Below, piece after piece: positions 34,039 through 42,844 of a stretch of 64,000 nt of DNA. Made by a program: the position numbers and the translations under genes. The stretch spans positions 1 to 64,000 of the forward strand of contig NZ_JAOEBG010000024.1 in assembly GCF_029836165.1 (NCBI RefSeq), read 5' to 3'. Origin of the DNA: Pseudomonas sp. GD04091. GTDB taxonomy: Bacteria > Pseudomonadota > Gammaproteobacteria > Pseudomonadales > Pseudomonadaceae. Every line of letters starts with the position of its first letter. Positions within the stretch are counted from its first letter, which is position 1. The notes beneath the pieces are model-generated. The model was not told the DNA's origin. It saw nothing but the letters and a program-made list of their open reading frames with translations, and did no database searches.

Positions 34039-35268
34039 ATGCTCAACGGCCTCTGGCTCGGCTTTTTCCTGGTGGCGGCCATCTCCGCCCTGGCCCAGTG
34101 GCTGGTGGGCGGCAACGCTGGCATCTTCGCCGCGATGGTCGAGAGCATCTTCGCCATGGCCAAGCTGTCGGTGGAGGTCATGGTCCTGCTGTTCGGCACC
34201 CTGACCCTGTGGCTGGGCTTCCTCAAGATCGCCGAGAAGGCCGGCATCGTCGAATGGCTGGCCAAGGTGCTCGGCCCGTTGTTCGCCCGGCTGATGCCGG
34301 AAGTGCCGCCCGGCCATCCGGCCCTGGGCCTGATCACCATGAACTTCGCCGCCAACGGCCTGGGCCTGGACAACGCCGCCACGCCCATCGGCCTGAAGGC
34401 GATGCGCTCGCTGCAGGAGCTCAACCCCAGCAGCACCACGGCGAGCAACGCGCAGATCCTGTTCCTGGTGCTCAACGCCTCGTCGCTGACCCTGCTGCCG
34501 GTGACCATCTTCATGTACCGCGCCCAGCAAGGCGCGCCCGATCCGACCATGGTGTTCCTGCCGATCCTGCTGGCCACCAGTTGCTCGACCCTGGTCGGCC
34601 TGCTGTCGGTGGCGGTGATGCAGCGCCTGCGCCTGTGGGATCCGGTGGTGCTTGCCTATCTGATCCCGGGCGCCTTGTTGCTGGGCGGCTTCATGGCGTT
34701 CCTGGGTACCCTGTCGGCGGCCGCGCTGGCCAGCCTGTCGTCGATCCTCGGCAACCTGACGCTGTTCGGCGTGATCATGCTGTTCCTGGTGATCGGCGCA
34801 CTGAGACGGGTGCAGGTGTACGAGGCGTTCGTCGAGGGCGCCAAGGAGGGCTTCGACGTGGCCAAGGGGCTGCTGCCCTACCTGGTGGCGATGCTGGTGG
34901 CGGTGGGCGTGCTGCGCGCCTCGGGCGCTCTGGAACTGGCCCTGGACGGTATCCGCCACACGGTGAACTGGATGGGCCTGGACACCCGCTTCGTCGAGGG
35001 CCTGCCCACCGCGCTGGTCAAGCCGTTCTCCGGCAGCGCGGCGCGAGCCATGCTGATCGAGACCATGCAGACCCAGGGCGTGGACAGCTTCCCGGCGCTG
35101 GTGGCGGCGACCATCCAGGGCAGCACCGAGACCACCTTCTACGTACTGGCGGTGTATTTCGGCGCGGTGGGCATCCAGCGGGTGCGCCACGCGGTGGGCT
35201 GCGCCCTGCTGGCCGAGCTGGCCGGGGTGATCGCGGCGATATTCGTCTGCTACTGGTTCTTCGCCTGA
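34039..35268 (+). CDS. SpmA/SpmB-like nucleoside recognition (Gate) domain membrane protein
   Basis: A 409-residue polytopic protein that fuses two Gate-type halves, corresponding to B. subtilis SpmA (N-terminal half, with LITMNFAANGLGLDNAATP) and SpmB (C-terminal half, with ALVKPFSGSAARAM and TIQGSTETTFYVLAVYFG). These motifs are strongly conserved in the family. The organism does not sporulate, so the 'spore maturation' name is historical and the transported substrate or role is unknown. It overlaps the convergent PqiC-like gene by 19 bases at its 3' end. Confidence 0.87.
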   Translation: MLNGLWLGFFLVAAISALAQWLVGGNAGIFAAMVESIFAMAKLSVEVMVLLFGTLTLWLGFLKIAEKAGIVEWLAKVLGPLFARLMPEVPPGHPALGLITMNFAANGLGLDNAATPIGLKAMRSLQELNPSSTTASNAQILFLVLNASSLTLLPVTIFMYRAQQGAPDPTMVFLPILLATSCSTLVGLLSVAVMQRLRLWDPVVLAYLIPGALLLGGFMAFLGTLSAAALASLSSILGNLTLFGVIMLFLVIGALRRVQVYEAFVEGAKEGFDVAKGLLPYLVAMLVAVGVLRASGALELALDGIRHTVNWMGLDTRFVEGLPTALVKPFSGSAARAMLIETMQTQGVDSFPALVAATIQGSTETTFYVLAVYFGAVGIQRVRHAVGCALLAELAGVIAAIFVCYWFFA

Positions 35269-35873
35269 GCCTGAGCGGCCTGGGCGATGCTCCAGTCGAT
35301 CACCTGGCGCGACAGTTGGTCGCCGGCCGTGCCGAAGCCGGCGACCACCACTGGCACCTTTTGCCCGTCCAGCGGCTGACGCACCTCGAAACGCTTGCTG
35401 GCGAGGATGCGCTGGCTGCGGCCCTGCACCAGCCGGGCGTCATAGCGGATCACCACTTCGACCGCGCCCCCGGCCCGATACTCGCTCTGGAACGCCTGCA
35501 GCTCGCCGCCCAGCTCGTAGTCGGCCTGCAGGTTGCTGTCGTCGGCGCTCAGGCGCTGGACCCGGCCATCGCGCTGGAATCCGTCTAGCAAGCGATTACG
35601 CACCAGCAACGGCACCGGGTCGCTCCAGCGCGCGCCCTTGTAGCTGCTGATCACATCTCCCTGGGGAATCACCGCGATGCGCGGCGCGGCCAGGGCCTCG
35701 CTGGCCAGCGGTTTGTTCACCCGCAGCGACCAGTCCAGGGGCGTGGCGGCGCGGGCTTCCTGGCCGACCGGCAGGCGGTAGATATCCACAGGCTCGCTCT
35801 GCGGCAGGATCGAGCAGGCCGAAGCCAGGCTCAGGGTGGCGGCGAGCGCGACCAGGCGCAGGGACGGCTTCAT
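35250..35873 (-). CDS. ABC-type transport auxiliary lipoprotein (PqiC-like)
   Basis: A 207-residue lipoprotein with lipobox LASACSIL and the auxiliary-component fold seen in PqiC (IYRLPVG near the N terminus, YDARLVQGRSQRILASKRFE in the middle, VIDWSIAQAAQ near the end). Such lipoproteins sit in the outer membrane and pair with MCE proteins. It overlaps the MCE gene by four bases and is last in the four-gene lipid transport operon. Confidence 0.88.
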   Translation of the reverse strand: MKPSLRLVALAATLSLASACSILPQSEPVDIYRLPVGQEARAATPLDWSLRVNKPLASEALAAPRIAVIPQGDVISSYKGARWSDPVPLLVRNRLLDGFQRDGRVQRLSADDSNLQADYELGGELQAFQSEYRAGGAVEVVIRYDARLVQGRSQRILASKRFEVRQPLDGQKVPVVVAGFGTAGDQLSRQVIDWSIAQAAQAQAKNQ

Positions 35874-36808
35874 GGCTGGAACTCCTTGTTGTTGTCGCGG
35901 CCCAGCAGGTAGCCGCTGGGGTCGGCCTCCAGGCGCCGGGAGATGCCCTTGAGGGCATTCAGGGTCTCGCGCAGCTCGCGGATGGCCGGGGCGATCTGGT
36001 TCAGGCCCTGGGCGCCGTCGTCGATGGACTGGCGGTTGTCCTTGAGCAGGCTGTTGATGGTGGCAGTGCTTTCGGCCAGCGACTGCATGGCCTGCTCGGC
36101 GCTGCCGATGGCCTGTTTGCCCTGGGTGCCGAGCAGGCCGTTGGCGTTGCGCATCAGCGCCTGGGTTTCGGCGAGCGTGGCGTTGGCCTGCTTGCCGACC
36201 AGGGACAGTTGCTCGATGGCCTCGGCGATACCGCCCTTGTGGTTGGCGAAGGCGCCGGTGGTCTGGTCGAGGTTGGCCAGGGTGTTGCTCAAGTGCTCGA
36301 TGTTGCGCTCGGAGAACATCAGGTTGGCGTTGTGCAGCAGCAGGTTGATGTTGGTCACCAGGTCGCTGCTGTCGTTGAGCAGGCGCGAGATCGGCGACGG
36401 CGAGGCGACGATCACCGGTAGCTTGCCGCCCTTGCCCTTGAGCTCGGGGCTTTGCGGGGTGCCGCCGCTGAGCTGGATGAACGAGTTGCCGGTCACGCCG
36501 GCGAGGGTGAGCTTGGCCTGGGTGTCCTCCTTGACCGGGGTGTCGCCGTTCAGGCGCACCTGGGCCAGCACCCGGCGCGGATCCTTGGGGTCGAGGCGCA
36601 GGCTGCTGACGTCGCCGACCTTGATGCCGTTGTACTGCACCGGGCTACCTCGGGACAGGCCAGAGACCGCCTCGTTGAACACCACTTCGTAGTCCTTGAA
36701 GGCGTCATCGACACTGGACTTGGCCAGCCACAGGCCGAACAGCATGGCGCCGGCCACCACCAGCACGGTGACCAGGCCGATCAGGACATGATGAGCTCGG
36801 GTTTCCAT
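35870..36808 (-). CDS. MlaD/MCE family periplasmic lipid-binding protein
   Basis: A 312-residue inner-membrane-anchored protein: one N-terminal helix (HVLIGLVTVLVVAGAMLFGLW), a single MCE domain (about 40-120, with LSRGSPVQYNGIKVG and VTGNSFIQLSGG), then a long helical segment with many glutamine/asparagine heptads (about 150-290). This is the layout of MCE proteins that form a hexameric channel for phospholipids. It lies three bases after the ATPase gene. Confidence 0.9.
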   Translation of the reverse strand: METRAHHVLIGLVTVLVVAGAMLFGLWLAKSSVDDAFKDYEVVFNEAVSGLSRGSPVQYNGIKVGDVSSLRLDPKDPRRVLAQVRLNGDTPVKEDTQAKLTLAGVTGNSFIQLSGGTPQSPELKGKGGKLPVIVASPSPISRLLNDSSDLVTNINLLLHNANLMFSERNIEHLSNTLANLDQTTGAFANHKGGIAEAIEQLSLVGKQANATLAETQALMRNANGLLGTQGKQAIGSAEQAMQSLAESTATINSLLKDNRQSIDDGAQGLNQIAPAIRELRETLNALKGISRRLEADPSGYLLGRDNNKEFQP

Positions 36809-36811
36809 CGT

Positions 36812-37603
36812 TCAGCGCTCCTGCCGGGCGCGCAGGGCGGCCTCCTCGGCCGCCCGGCCACGCGGGCCGTGAAAGTATTCGTGGATCCAGGGATCGTCGG
36901 TCTGCTCGACTTCGCTGAGCGGGCCGGCCACCAGCACCTTCTTCTGCGACAGCACCGCCACTCGGTCGGTGATGGTGTAGAGCGTGTCCAGGTCGTGGGT
37001 GATGAGGAACACCGACAGGCCCAGGGCGTCGCGCAGGGTGAGAATCAATTGGTCGAAGGCGGCGGCGCCGATCGGGTCGAGGCCGGCGGTGGGCTCGTCG
37101 AGGAACAGGATGTCCGGGTCCAGCGCCAGCGCGCGGGCCAGGGCGGCGCGCTTGATCATGCCGCCGGACAGCGAGGACGGGTACTTGTCGGCGGCGCTGA
37201 TCGGCAGTCCGGCCAGGGCCAGTTTCACGCCGGCCAGGTGCTCGGCATCGTCCCGCGACAGACCGGCATGTTCGATCAGGGGCAAGGCGACGTTCTCGGT
37301 GACGGTCAGCGACGAGAACAGTGCGCCCTTCTGGAACAGCACGCCGAAGCGCCGCTCCACCTGTGAGCGCTGCGCCTCGTTGAGCGTGGCCAGGTCCTGC
37401 CCGAACACCTTGACCTGGCCTTCGTCGGGCCGGCGCAAACCGACGATGCTGCGCAGCAGCACCGACTTGCCACTGCCCGAGCCGCCGACCACGGCGAGGA
37501 TTTCACCCCGATACAGGTCCAGGTCGAGGTGCTCGTGCACCACCTGGCTGCCGAACCGGTTGCAGATACCCCGCGCTTCGATCACCGTTTCCCGGCCGCT
37601 CAC
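36812..37603 (-). CDS. MlaF-like lipid ABC transporter ATP-binding protein
   Basis: A 263-residue ATPase. Walker A is GGSGSGKSV, signature LSGGMIKRAALARA and Walker B ILFLDEPTAGLDP. The start is a GTG at 37603 that overlaps the permease stop by four bases, giving MSGRETVIEARG. The C terminus has an extended basic tail (FHGPRGRAAEE). It energises the MCE transporter encoded around it. Confidence 0.9.
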   Translation of the reverse strand: MSGRETVIEARGICNRFGSQVVHEHLDLDLYRGEILAVVGGSGSGKSVLLRSIVGLRRPDEGQVKVFGQDLATLNEAQRSQVERRFGVLFQKGALFSSLTVTENVALPLIEHAGLSRDDAEHLAGVKLALAGLPISAADKYPSSLSGGMIKRAALARALALDPDILFLDEPTAGLDPIGAAAFDQLILTLRDALGLSVFLITHDLDTLYTITDRVAVLSQKKVLVAGPLSEVEQTDDPWIHEYFHGPRGRAAEEAALRARQER

Positions 37604-38733
37604 CAGCCCATCTCCATGAAGAACAGCGCGGCCACCGCATCCAGCACGATCACCACGAAGATCGATTGCACCACGGCGGAGGTGGTGTGCGCACCGACCG
37701 ATTCGGCGCTGCCGCTGACCTTGAAGCCCTCCAGGCAGCCGATGGCGGCGATCAGGAAGGCGAAGAACGGCGCCTTGGCCATGCCCACCAGGAAGTGCTG
37801 CACGCCGATGTCGCTCTGCAGCAGCGACAGGAACATGGCCGGCGAAATGTCCAGGGTCAGGGCGCAGACCACCGCGCCACCGATCATGCCGCAGATCATC
37901 GCGACGAAGGTCAGCAGCGGCAGGGCGATCAGCAGCGCCAGCACCCGGGGTACCACCAGCAGTTCGATGGGGTTCAGGCCCAGGGTGCGGATGGCGTCGA
38001 TCTCTTCGTTGGCTTTCATCGAGCCGATCTGCGCGGTGAAGGCGCTGGCGGTGCGACCGGCCATGAGGATGGCGGTGAGCAGCACGGCGAACTCGCGCAG
38101 GAAGGAGAACGCCACCAGGTCGACGGTGAAGATGGTCGCGCCGAAGTCGGCCAGCACCGTCGCGCCGAGAAAGGCCACCACCGCGCCCACCAGGAAAGTC
38201 AGCAAGGCGACGATGGGCGCGGCGTCCAGGCCGGTCTGCTCGAGGTGCGCGACCACCGGGGTGATGCGCCAGCGGCGCGGCTGGAAGAAGCGCAGCAGCA
38301 GGGTTTCGAGGATCAGGCCGATGAAACCCAGCACCTGCCGGGTGTCCTGCCACAGTTGGTCGACGGCGCAGCCGATACGCGCCAGCAGCAGGATCAGCAC
38401 CGGGCGCTCGGGCTCCTTGACCGGGATGCAGTAGTCCTGGACCGAGCAGTAGACGTTCTTCAGCAGGGCGCGGTTGGCCTCGGGAAGCTCGTCGGTGCAA
38501 TGCGACAGGCGTTCGGAGCCCAGCAGCTCGGCCAGCAGCGAGGCGCCGGCGGTATCCAGTCGGCCAAGCTGGCTGAGGTCGGCGAGGGTGTCGTCGCCAT
38601 ACTGGTTGCGCAGTTGCTCGCACTCACGCTTGAGACCGGCGTAGTGGGCCAGGGTCCAGTCGCCGACGATGCGCAGGCGGGACGGCTGCTGGCTGGTGTC
38701 CAGGGTGGCACTCGGGGTGGTCATAGGCTCCAT
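37600..38733 (-). CDS. MlaE-family permease with N-terminal STAS domain
   Basis: A 377-residue protein. Residues 12-100 form a STAS domain (LRIVGDWTLAHYAGL, LADLSQLGRLDTAGASLL) and residues 110-377 are a five-helix MlaE permease (AGRTASAFTAQIGSMKANEEIDA-type core, seen as AGRTASAFTAQIGSMK). In E. coli Mla the STAS protein MlaB is separate, so this fused form belongs to another MCE subtype. An ATG nine bases later (MTTPSATLD) is an alternative start. First gene of the operon. Direction of lipid transport is not known. Confidence 0.9.
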   Translation of the reverse strand: MEPMTTPSATLDTSQQPSRLRIVGDWTLAHYAGLKRECEQLRNQYGDDTLADLSQLGRLDTAGASLLAELLGSERLSHCTDELPEANRALLKNVYCSVQDYCIPVKEPERPVLILLLARIGCAVDQLWQDTRQVLGFIGLILETLLLRFFQPRRWRITPVVAHLEQTGLDAAPIVALLTFLVGAVVAFLGATVLADFGATIFTVDLVAFSFLREFAVLLTAILMAGRTASAFTAQIGSMKANEEIDAIRTLGLNPIELLVVPRVLALLIALPLLTFVAMICGMIGGAVVCALTLDISPAMFLSLLQSDIGVQHFLVGMAKAPFFAFLIAAIGCLEGFKVSGSAESVGAHTTSAVVQSIFVVIVLDAVAALFFMEMGW

Positions 38734-38823
38734 GCATCTGACTCGGTGCTGGGGGGCGAGTCAGATCATAGCGCAGCGGGCCGCGATGAGCAGTGCATTC
38801 CTGCCGGAGCGGCCCAGGTCCTC

Positions 38824-39342
38824 TCAAACCTTGTCCCACACCTCGAAGTGATAGGCCGGCCCATCTCCCTGCGCGGGTTGCGGCTCGCTCGAGGCCAGTC
38901 GCCAGTGCTGCTGATCGAACTCGGGGAACCACGCGTCGCCTTGCACCGAGAGCTCGACCCGGGTCAGGTACATGCGGCTCACCAGCCCTTGCGCCAGTGC
39001 CTGCCCGTACAGCTGTGCCCCGCCGATCAGCATCAGCTCATCGACACCCTGCTCCCGGGCCCACTGCTCGGCACGGACCAGCGCAGCCTCCAGCGAGGCG
39101 AACACCTCGGCCCCCGCCAGCGCCAGGCCCGGCTGGCGGCTGACGACGATGTTCAACCGCCCCGGCAGTGGCCGACCCAGCGAATCCCAGGTCTTGCGCC
39201 CCATGATGATCGGCTTGCCCAGGGTGGTGGCCTTGAAGTACTTGAAGTCCCCCGGCAGGTGCCAGGGCATGGAATTGTCGATGCCGATCACACGGTTCTC
39301 GGCGAACGCCGCGATCAGGCTCAGGGGGAGTGATGTAGTCAT
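38824..39342 (-). CDS. folA: Dihydrofolate reductase
   Basis: A 172-residue enzyme that makes tetrahydrofolate with NADPH. The active-site aspartate is in PWHLPGDFKYFKATT; the NADPH motifs are PIIMGRKTWDSLGRPLPGR and MLIGGAQLYGQAL. ATG 39342 gives the usual start MTTSLPLSLIAAFAENRVIG. It is divergent from the DUF2868 gene. Its pathway partner thyA lies about 11 kb downstream. Confidence 0.95.
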   Translation of the reverse strand: MTTSLPLSLIAAFAENRVIGIDNSMPWHLPGDFKYFKATTLGKPIIMGRKTWDSLGRPLPGRLNIVVSRQPGLALAGAEVFASLEAALVRAEQWAREQGVDELMLIGGAQLYGQALAQGLVSRMYLTRVELSVQGDAWFPEFDQQHWRLASSEPQPAQGDGPAYHFEVWDKV

Positions 39343-39408
39343 GCCGGCGAGGATAGCACCGGGCACGTGGGTTATGCTTGCGCCCTGACCCGTGCAATGG
39401 AAGAGCTT

Positions 39409-40788
39409 GTGACTGCACCGACCCGACTCGACAAGCGCTGGCTCACCGAAGCGGTGCGCCTGCGCGAGGAACACGCCGGCGCCCTGGAGGACCAGGAGGC
39501 CAACCGCCGCGCCCGCCAACTGGGCGGCGACCTGGCGACACGCATCGAACAGCGCGCCCTGTGGCTGGCCGAGCGCGACGGTATGACCGGCGCGCTGCGC
39601 CACTGGAAACAGGGCGCGCGCCTGGCCTTGCTGGCGCTCATGCTGTTCGCCGTGCTCAGCGGCGCGGGCCTGGGCTTGGCCGCGCTGGGCGATGGCCAGC
39701 GCCCGGTGAACGTGTTCTGGGCCTTGGGCAGCCTGCTTGGGTTGAACCTCGTGCTGCTGATCGGCTGGGCCGGGGGCTTTTTCTTCGCCGGCGAGCAGGG
39801 CGCGGCGCTGGGCCGCCTGTGGCTGTGGCTGAGCGAACGCTTCGCCCGCGACGCCAAGGCTGCGCAGCTGGCACCGGCCCTGCTTGTCCTGCTGCAGCGC
39901 CAGCGTCTGAGCCGCTGGCTGCTCGGCTTGCTGGTGCATGGCCTGTGGTGCCTGGCGATGCTGGCGGCGCTGGCGATGCTGCTGGCATTGCTGGCGACCC
40001 GGCGCTACGGCTTCGTCTGGGAAACCACACTGCTGGCTGCCGAGCCTTTCGTCGCTCTCACCCAGGCCCTTGGCGCCTTGCCATCGCTGCTCGGTTTCGC
40101 CGTGCCAGACGCGGCGATGATCCGCGCCAGCGGCGACACCCTGCCGGCGCTGGACCTGGCGCGCCAGGCCTGGGCCAGCTGGCTGCTCGGCGTGGTGCTG
40201 GTCTACGGCCTGCTGCCCCGCCTGGCGCTGGCGGCGCTGTGCCTGTGGCGCTGGCGCCAGGGCCGCGAGCGCTTGTCCCTCGACCTCAACCTGCCTGGCT
40301 ATGCGCAACTGCGCGAAGCACTGATGCCACGCAGCGAGCGTATCGGCGTGCAGGACGCCGCGCCCGATGCCCTGCCGCGCTTCGAGGCCGGCCAGTTGGA
40401 GAGCGGCAGCAGCGGTGCCCTGCTGGTCGGCCTGGAGCTGGATGACCAGCGCCCCTGGCCTCCGGCATTGCCGAAAAGCGTGACCAATGCCGGCGTACTC
40501 GACGGCCGCGAGTCGCGCAACAAGCTGCTCGAACAGCTCGGCCGCTTTCCCCCGGCGCGCCTGGCCATCGCCTGCGACCCGCGACGCTCGCCCGACCGCG
40601 GCAGCCTGGCCTTGCTCGCGGAGCTGGCGCGCAACGCCGGCGCCACGCGCATCTGGCTGCTGCAGGCGCAACCCGGCCAGGCGCTGGACGCCGCGCGCCT
40701 GGGCGACTGGCACCACGCCCTCGATCAGCTCGGCCTGCCCCACGCCGATACCTCCCCCCTGACCTGGCTGGAGCATGGCCATGACTGA
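39409..40788 (+). CDS. DUF2868 membrane protein
   Basis: A 459-residue protein with a charged N-terminal helix (to about residue 65), then four or five membrane helices (around 68-90, 103-125, 170-200, 260-285), and a C-terminal cytoplasmic domain with a Rossmann-like pattern (LLVGLELDDQRPWPPALP, NAGATRIWLLQAQPGQAL). The start GTG 39409 has GGAAGAG five bases upstream; ATG 39397 is possible. The stop overlaps the GTPase start, and the two genes are nearly always paired in pseudomonads. Function unknown. Confidence 0.83.
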   Translation: MTAPTRLDKRWLTEAVRLREEHAGALEDQEANRRARQLGGDLATRIEQRALWLAERDGMTGALRHWKQGARLALLALMLFAVLSGAGLGLAALGDGQRPVNVFWALGSLLGLNLVLLIGWAGGFFFAGEQGAALGRLWLWLSERFARDAKAAQLAPALLVLLQRQRLSRWLLGLLVHGLWCLAMLAALAMLLALLATRRYGFVWETTLLAAEPFVALTQALGALPSLLGFAVPDAAMIRASGDTLPALDLARQAWASWLLGVVLVYGLLPRLALAALCLWRWRQGRERLSLDLNLPGYAQLREALMPRSERIGVQDAAPDALPRFEAGQLESGSSGALLVGLELDDQRPWPPALPKSVTNAGVLDGRESRNKLLEQLGRFPPARLAIACDPRRSPDRGSLALLAELARNAGATRIWLLQAQPGQALDAARLGDWHHALDQLGLPHADTSPLTWLEHGHD

Positions 40789-42145
40789 GCCACTGAAACT
40801 GGCCGTGGTGGGCCACACCAATGTCGGCAAGACGTCGCTGCTGCGTACCCTCACCCGCGATGTCGGTTTCGGCGAGGTCTCGCACCGGCCCAGCACCACC
40901 CGCCATGTGGAAGGCGCACGCCTGTCGGTGGACGGTCAGCCTCTGCTCGAGCTGTACGACACCCCCGGCCTGGAAGACGCCATCGCCCTGCTCGATTATC
41001 TGGAGCGCCTGGAACGCCCGGGTGAGCGCCTGGACGGCCCGGCCCGCCTGGAGCGGTTCCTCCAGGGCAGCGAGGCCCGCCAGCGCTTCGAGCAGGAGGC
41101 CAAGGTGCTGCGCCAGCTGCTGGCGAGCAATGCCGGGCTGTACGTGATCGACGCCCGCGAACCGGTGCTGGCCAAGTACCGCGACGAACTGGAAGTGCTG
41201 GCCAGCTGCGGCAAGCCTCTGCTGCCGGTGCTCAACTTCGTCGCCAGCAGCCAGCACCGCGAGCCGGAGTGGCGCGAGGCCCTGTCGCGCCTGGGCCTGC
41301 ATGCGCTGGTGCGGTTCGACAGTGTGGCCCCGCCCGAGGATGGCGAGCGCCGCCTCTACGAAAGCCTGGCCTTGCTGCTGGAAGATGCCCGCCCGGCCCT
41401 GCAGCGCCTGATCGATGATCAGCAGACGCAACGCCTGGCCCGCCAGCGCAGCGGCAAGCGCCTGATCGCCGAACTGTTGCTCGACTGCGCCGCTTGCCGG
41501 CGCAGCGTCGAGGCCGAGCCGGCCGCCGAGGCCCGTGCCATAGAAGCCCTGCGCCAGGACGTACGGCAACGCGAGCAGCGCTGCGTCGAGGCCCTGCTCA
41601 AGCTCTATGCCTTCCGCCGCGAGGATGCCAATGCCGGCGACCTGCCGTTGCTGGACGGACGCTGGGGCGATGACCTGTTCAATCCGGAAACCCTGAGACT
41701 GCTGGGCGTGCGCCTGGGCAGCGGGGTGGCCGCCGGCGCGGCGGCGGGCGCGGGCGTGGACCTTCTGGTCGGTGGCCTGACCCTCGGCGCAGCCGCCCTG
41801 GCCGGGGCGATTGCCGGCGGCGCCCTGCAGACCGCGCGCAACTATGGCTCGCGGTTGATGGGCAAGTTGAAGGGGCAGCGTGAGCTGACCGTGGACGACA
41901 ACGTGCTGCGCCTGCTGGCGCTGCGTCAGCAGCAGTTGATGGTGGCGTTGGACGGGCGCGGGCATGCGGCGCAGGACAGCATTCGCCTGGCGGCACCCGA
42001 TGAGAAGGCCTGGCGGGAGGGCAAACTGCCAGAAGCATTGAGCAAGGCGCGGGCGCATCCACAGTGGTCGACGCTCAATCCCGGGGCGAAGGTCAATCAG
42101 GCCGAGCGCCAGGAGCAGCTGGAAGCGCTGGTTTCACAGATCTGA
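40781..42145 (+). CDS. GTPase with DUF3482 domain
   Basis: A 454-residue protein. The N-terminal Era-like G domain has G1 GHTNVGKTSLLRTL, G2 STTRHVEG and G3 YDTPGLED. The expected NKxD (G4) position reads LNFVASS, which is degenerate, so nucleotide specificity may be relaxed. The C-terminal DUF3482 half contains a glycine zipper (about residues 305-350, SGVAAGAAAGAGVD and AGAIAGGAL), suggesting membrane insertion or pore-like packing. It is translationally coupled to the DUF2868 gene. A joint membrane-related function is inferred. Confidence 0.86.
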   Translation: MTEPLKLAVVGHTNVGKTSLLRTLTRDVGFGEVSHRPSTTRHVEGARLSVDGQPLLELYDTPGLEDAIALLDYLERLERPGERLDGPARLERFLQGSEARQRFEQEAKVLRQLLASNAGLYVIDAREPVLAKYRDELEVLASCGKPLLPVLNFVASSQHREPEWREALSRLGLHALVRFDSVAPPEDGERRLYESLALLLEDARPALQRLIDDQQTQRLARQRSGKRLIAELLLDCAACRRSVEAEPAAEARAIEALRQDVRQREQRCVEALLKLYAFRREDANAGDLPLLDGRWGDDLFNPETLRLLGVRLGSGVAAGAAAGAGVDLLVGGLTLGAAALAGAIAGGALQTARNYGSRLMGKLKGQRELTVDDNVLRLLALRQQQLMVALDGRGHAAQDSIRLAAPDEKAWREGKLPEALSKARAHPQWSTLNPGAKVNQAERQEQLEALVSQI

Positions 42146-42153
42146 GCGCGCAA

Positions 42154-42193
42154 GGCCGCCCTCTTCGCGGGTAAACCCGCGAAGAGGGCGGCC
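42154..42193. terminator. Convergent hairpin between the GTPase gene and phnZ
   Basis: Long perfect arms (GGCCGCCCTCTTCGCGGG / CCCGCGAAGAGGGCGGCC) with a four-base loop between convergent genes. The CGCGGGTAAACCCGCG core is the second REP subtype, also at 46.8 and 50.7 kb. Confidence 0.7.
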
Positions 42194-42208
42194 CAGTCAA
42201 CCGATGAT

Positions 42209-42742
42209 TCAAAGCAGTGCCAAGGCTTTTGCCTTCAACACCTGCAGATCCATCACCGCCACTCCCACCTCCTTGGCCCGCTCATCCCACTCGCGCATGC
42301 GCAGGCTCACGGCAAACAACGGATCACCCTCGAATGCATCGGCCTCGGCGTCGTTCATCACCCCACCCTGGTACGCCAGCGTGCGCCGGCTCGCTTCGCT
42401 CAGCCGTTCGTAGTACCCCGGCTGGCGCAAGGTGAGGTAACGCTTGGCCTCGACGTGGTACTGCACCAGCTGCGCCATGCGCTCGCTGAACCCCGCCCGG
42501 CGCAGGTATTGGGCGCCGATGCGCTCGTGGCTGGCCACGCCGAAGCCGCCCATCGGCTCGCCTTCGCACAGGTGGCCGATGTCGTGGAAAAACGCGGCGA
42601 GCACCACTTCGTCGTCGTAGCCCTCGGCCATGGCCAGTTGGGCGGCCTGGGACATGTGTTCGAGCTGGGTGATGGCCTCGCCGATGTAGTCGGCGCTGCC
42701 GTGGTGTTCGTATAAGGCGAAGATCTGGTCGATGGAAGGCAT
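42209..42742 (-). CDS. phnZ: PhnZ-type HD-domain mixed-valent diiron oxygenase
   Basis: A 177-residue HD-domain protein of the phosphonate-degradation class. Residues equivalent to the diiron ligands of PhnZ are all present with consistent spacing: His29, His53-Asp54 (FFHDIGHL), His72, His96 and Asp153. The substrate-contacting Tyr19 and Glu22 (DYIGEAITQLEH) match Tyr24 and Glu27 of PhnZ. PhnZ cleaves 2-amino-1-hydroxyethylphosphonate to glycine and phosphate. It lies downstream of a 2-aminoethylphosphonate-type ABC transporter on the same strand. No PhnY-like dioxygenase is nearby. A TmpB-type specificity for a trimethylated substrate is also possible. Confidence 0.87.
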   Translation of the reverse strand: MPSIDQIFALYEHHGSADYIGEAITQLEHMSQAAQLAMAEGYDDEVVLAAFFHDIGHLCEGEPMGGFGVASHERIGAQYLRRAGFSERMAQLVQYHVEAKRYLTLRQPGYYERLSEASRRTLAYQGGVMNDAEADAFEGDPLFAVSLRMREWDERAKEVGVAVMDLQVLKAKALALL

Positions 42743-42783
42743 CAGGTTCTGCTCAGACTGGATTCAATGCTGCTGGTCAGTGC

Positions 42784-42836
42784 GCATTCGCGGAGCAAGC
42801 CCGCTCCCACAGGTTCTGTGCGGGCTTGCCCTGCGA
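42784..42836. repeat. REP-like element between phnZ and the binding-protein gene
   Basis: GCGGAGCAAGCCCGCTCCCACAG-type left part (quoted core CAAGCCCGCTCCCAC) and inverse GTGCGGGCTTGCCC, inside the phosphonate operon. It may reduce phnZ expression relative to the transporter. Confidence 0.7.
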
Positions 42837-42844
42837 TGAGGCCC

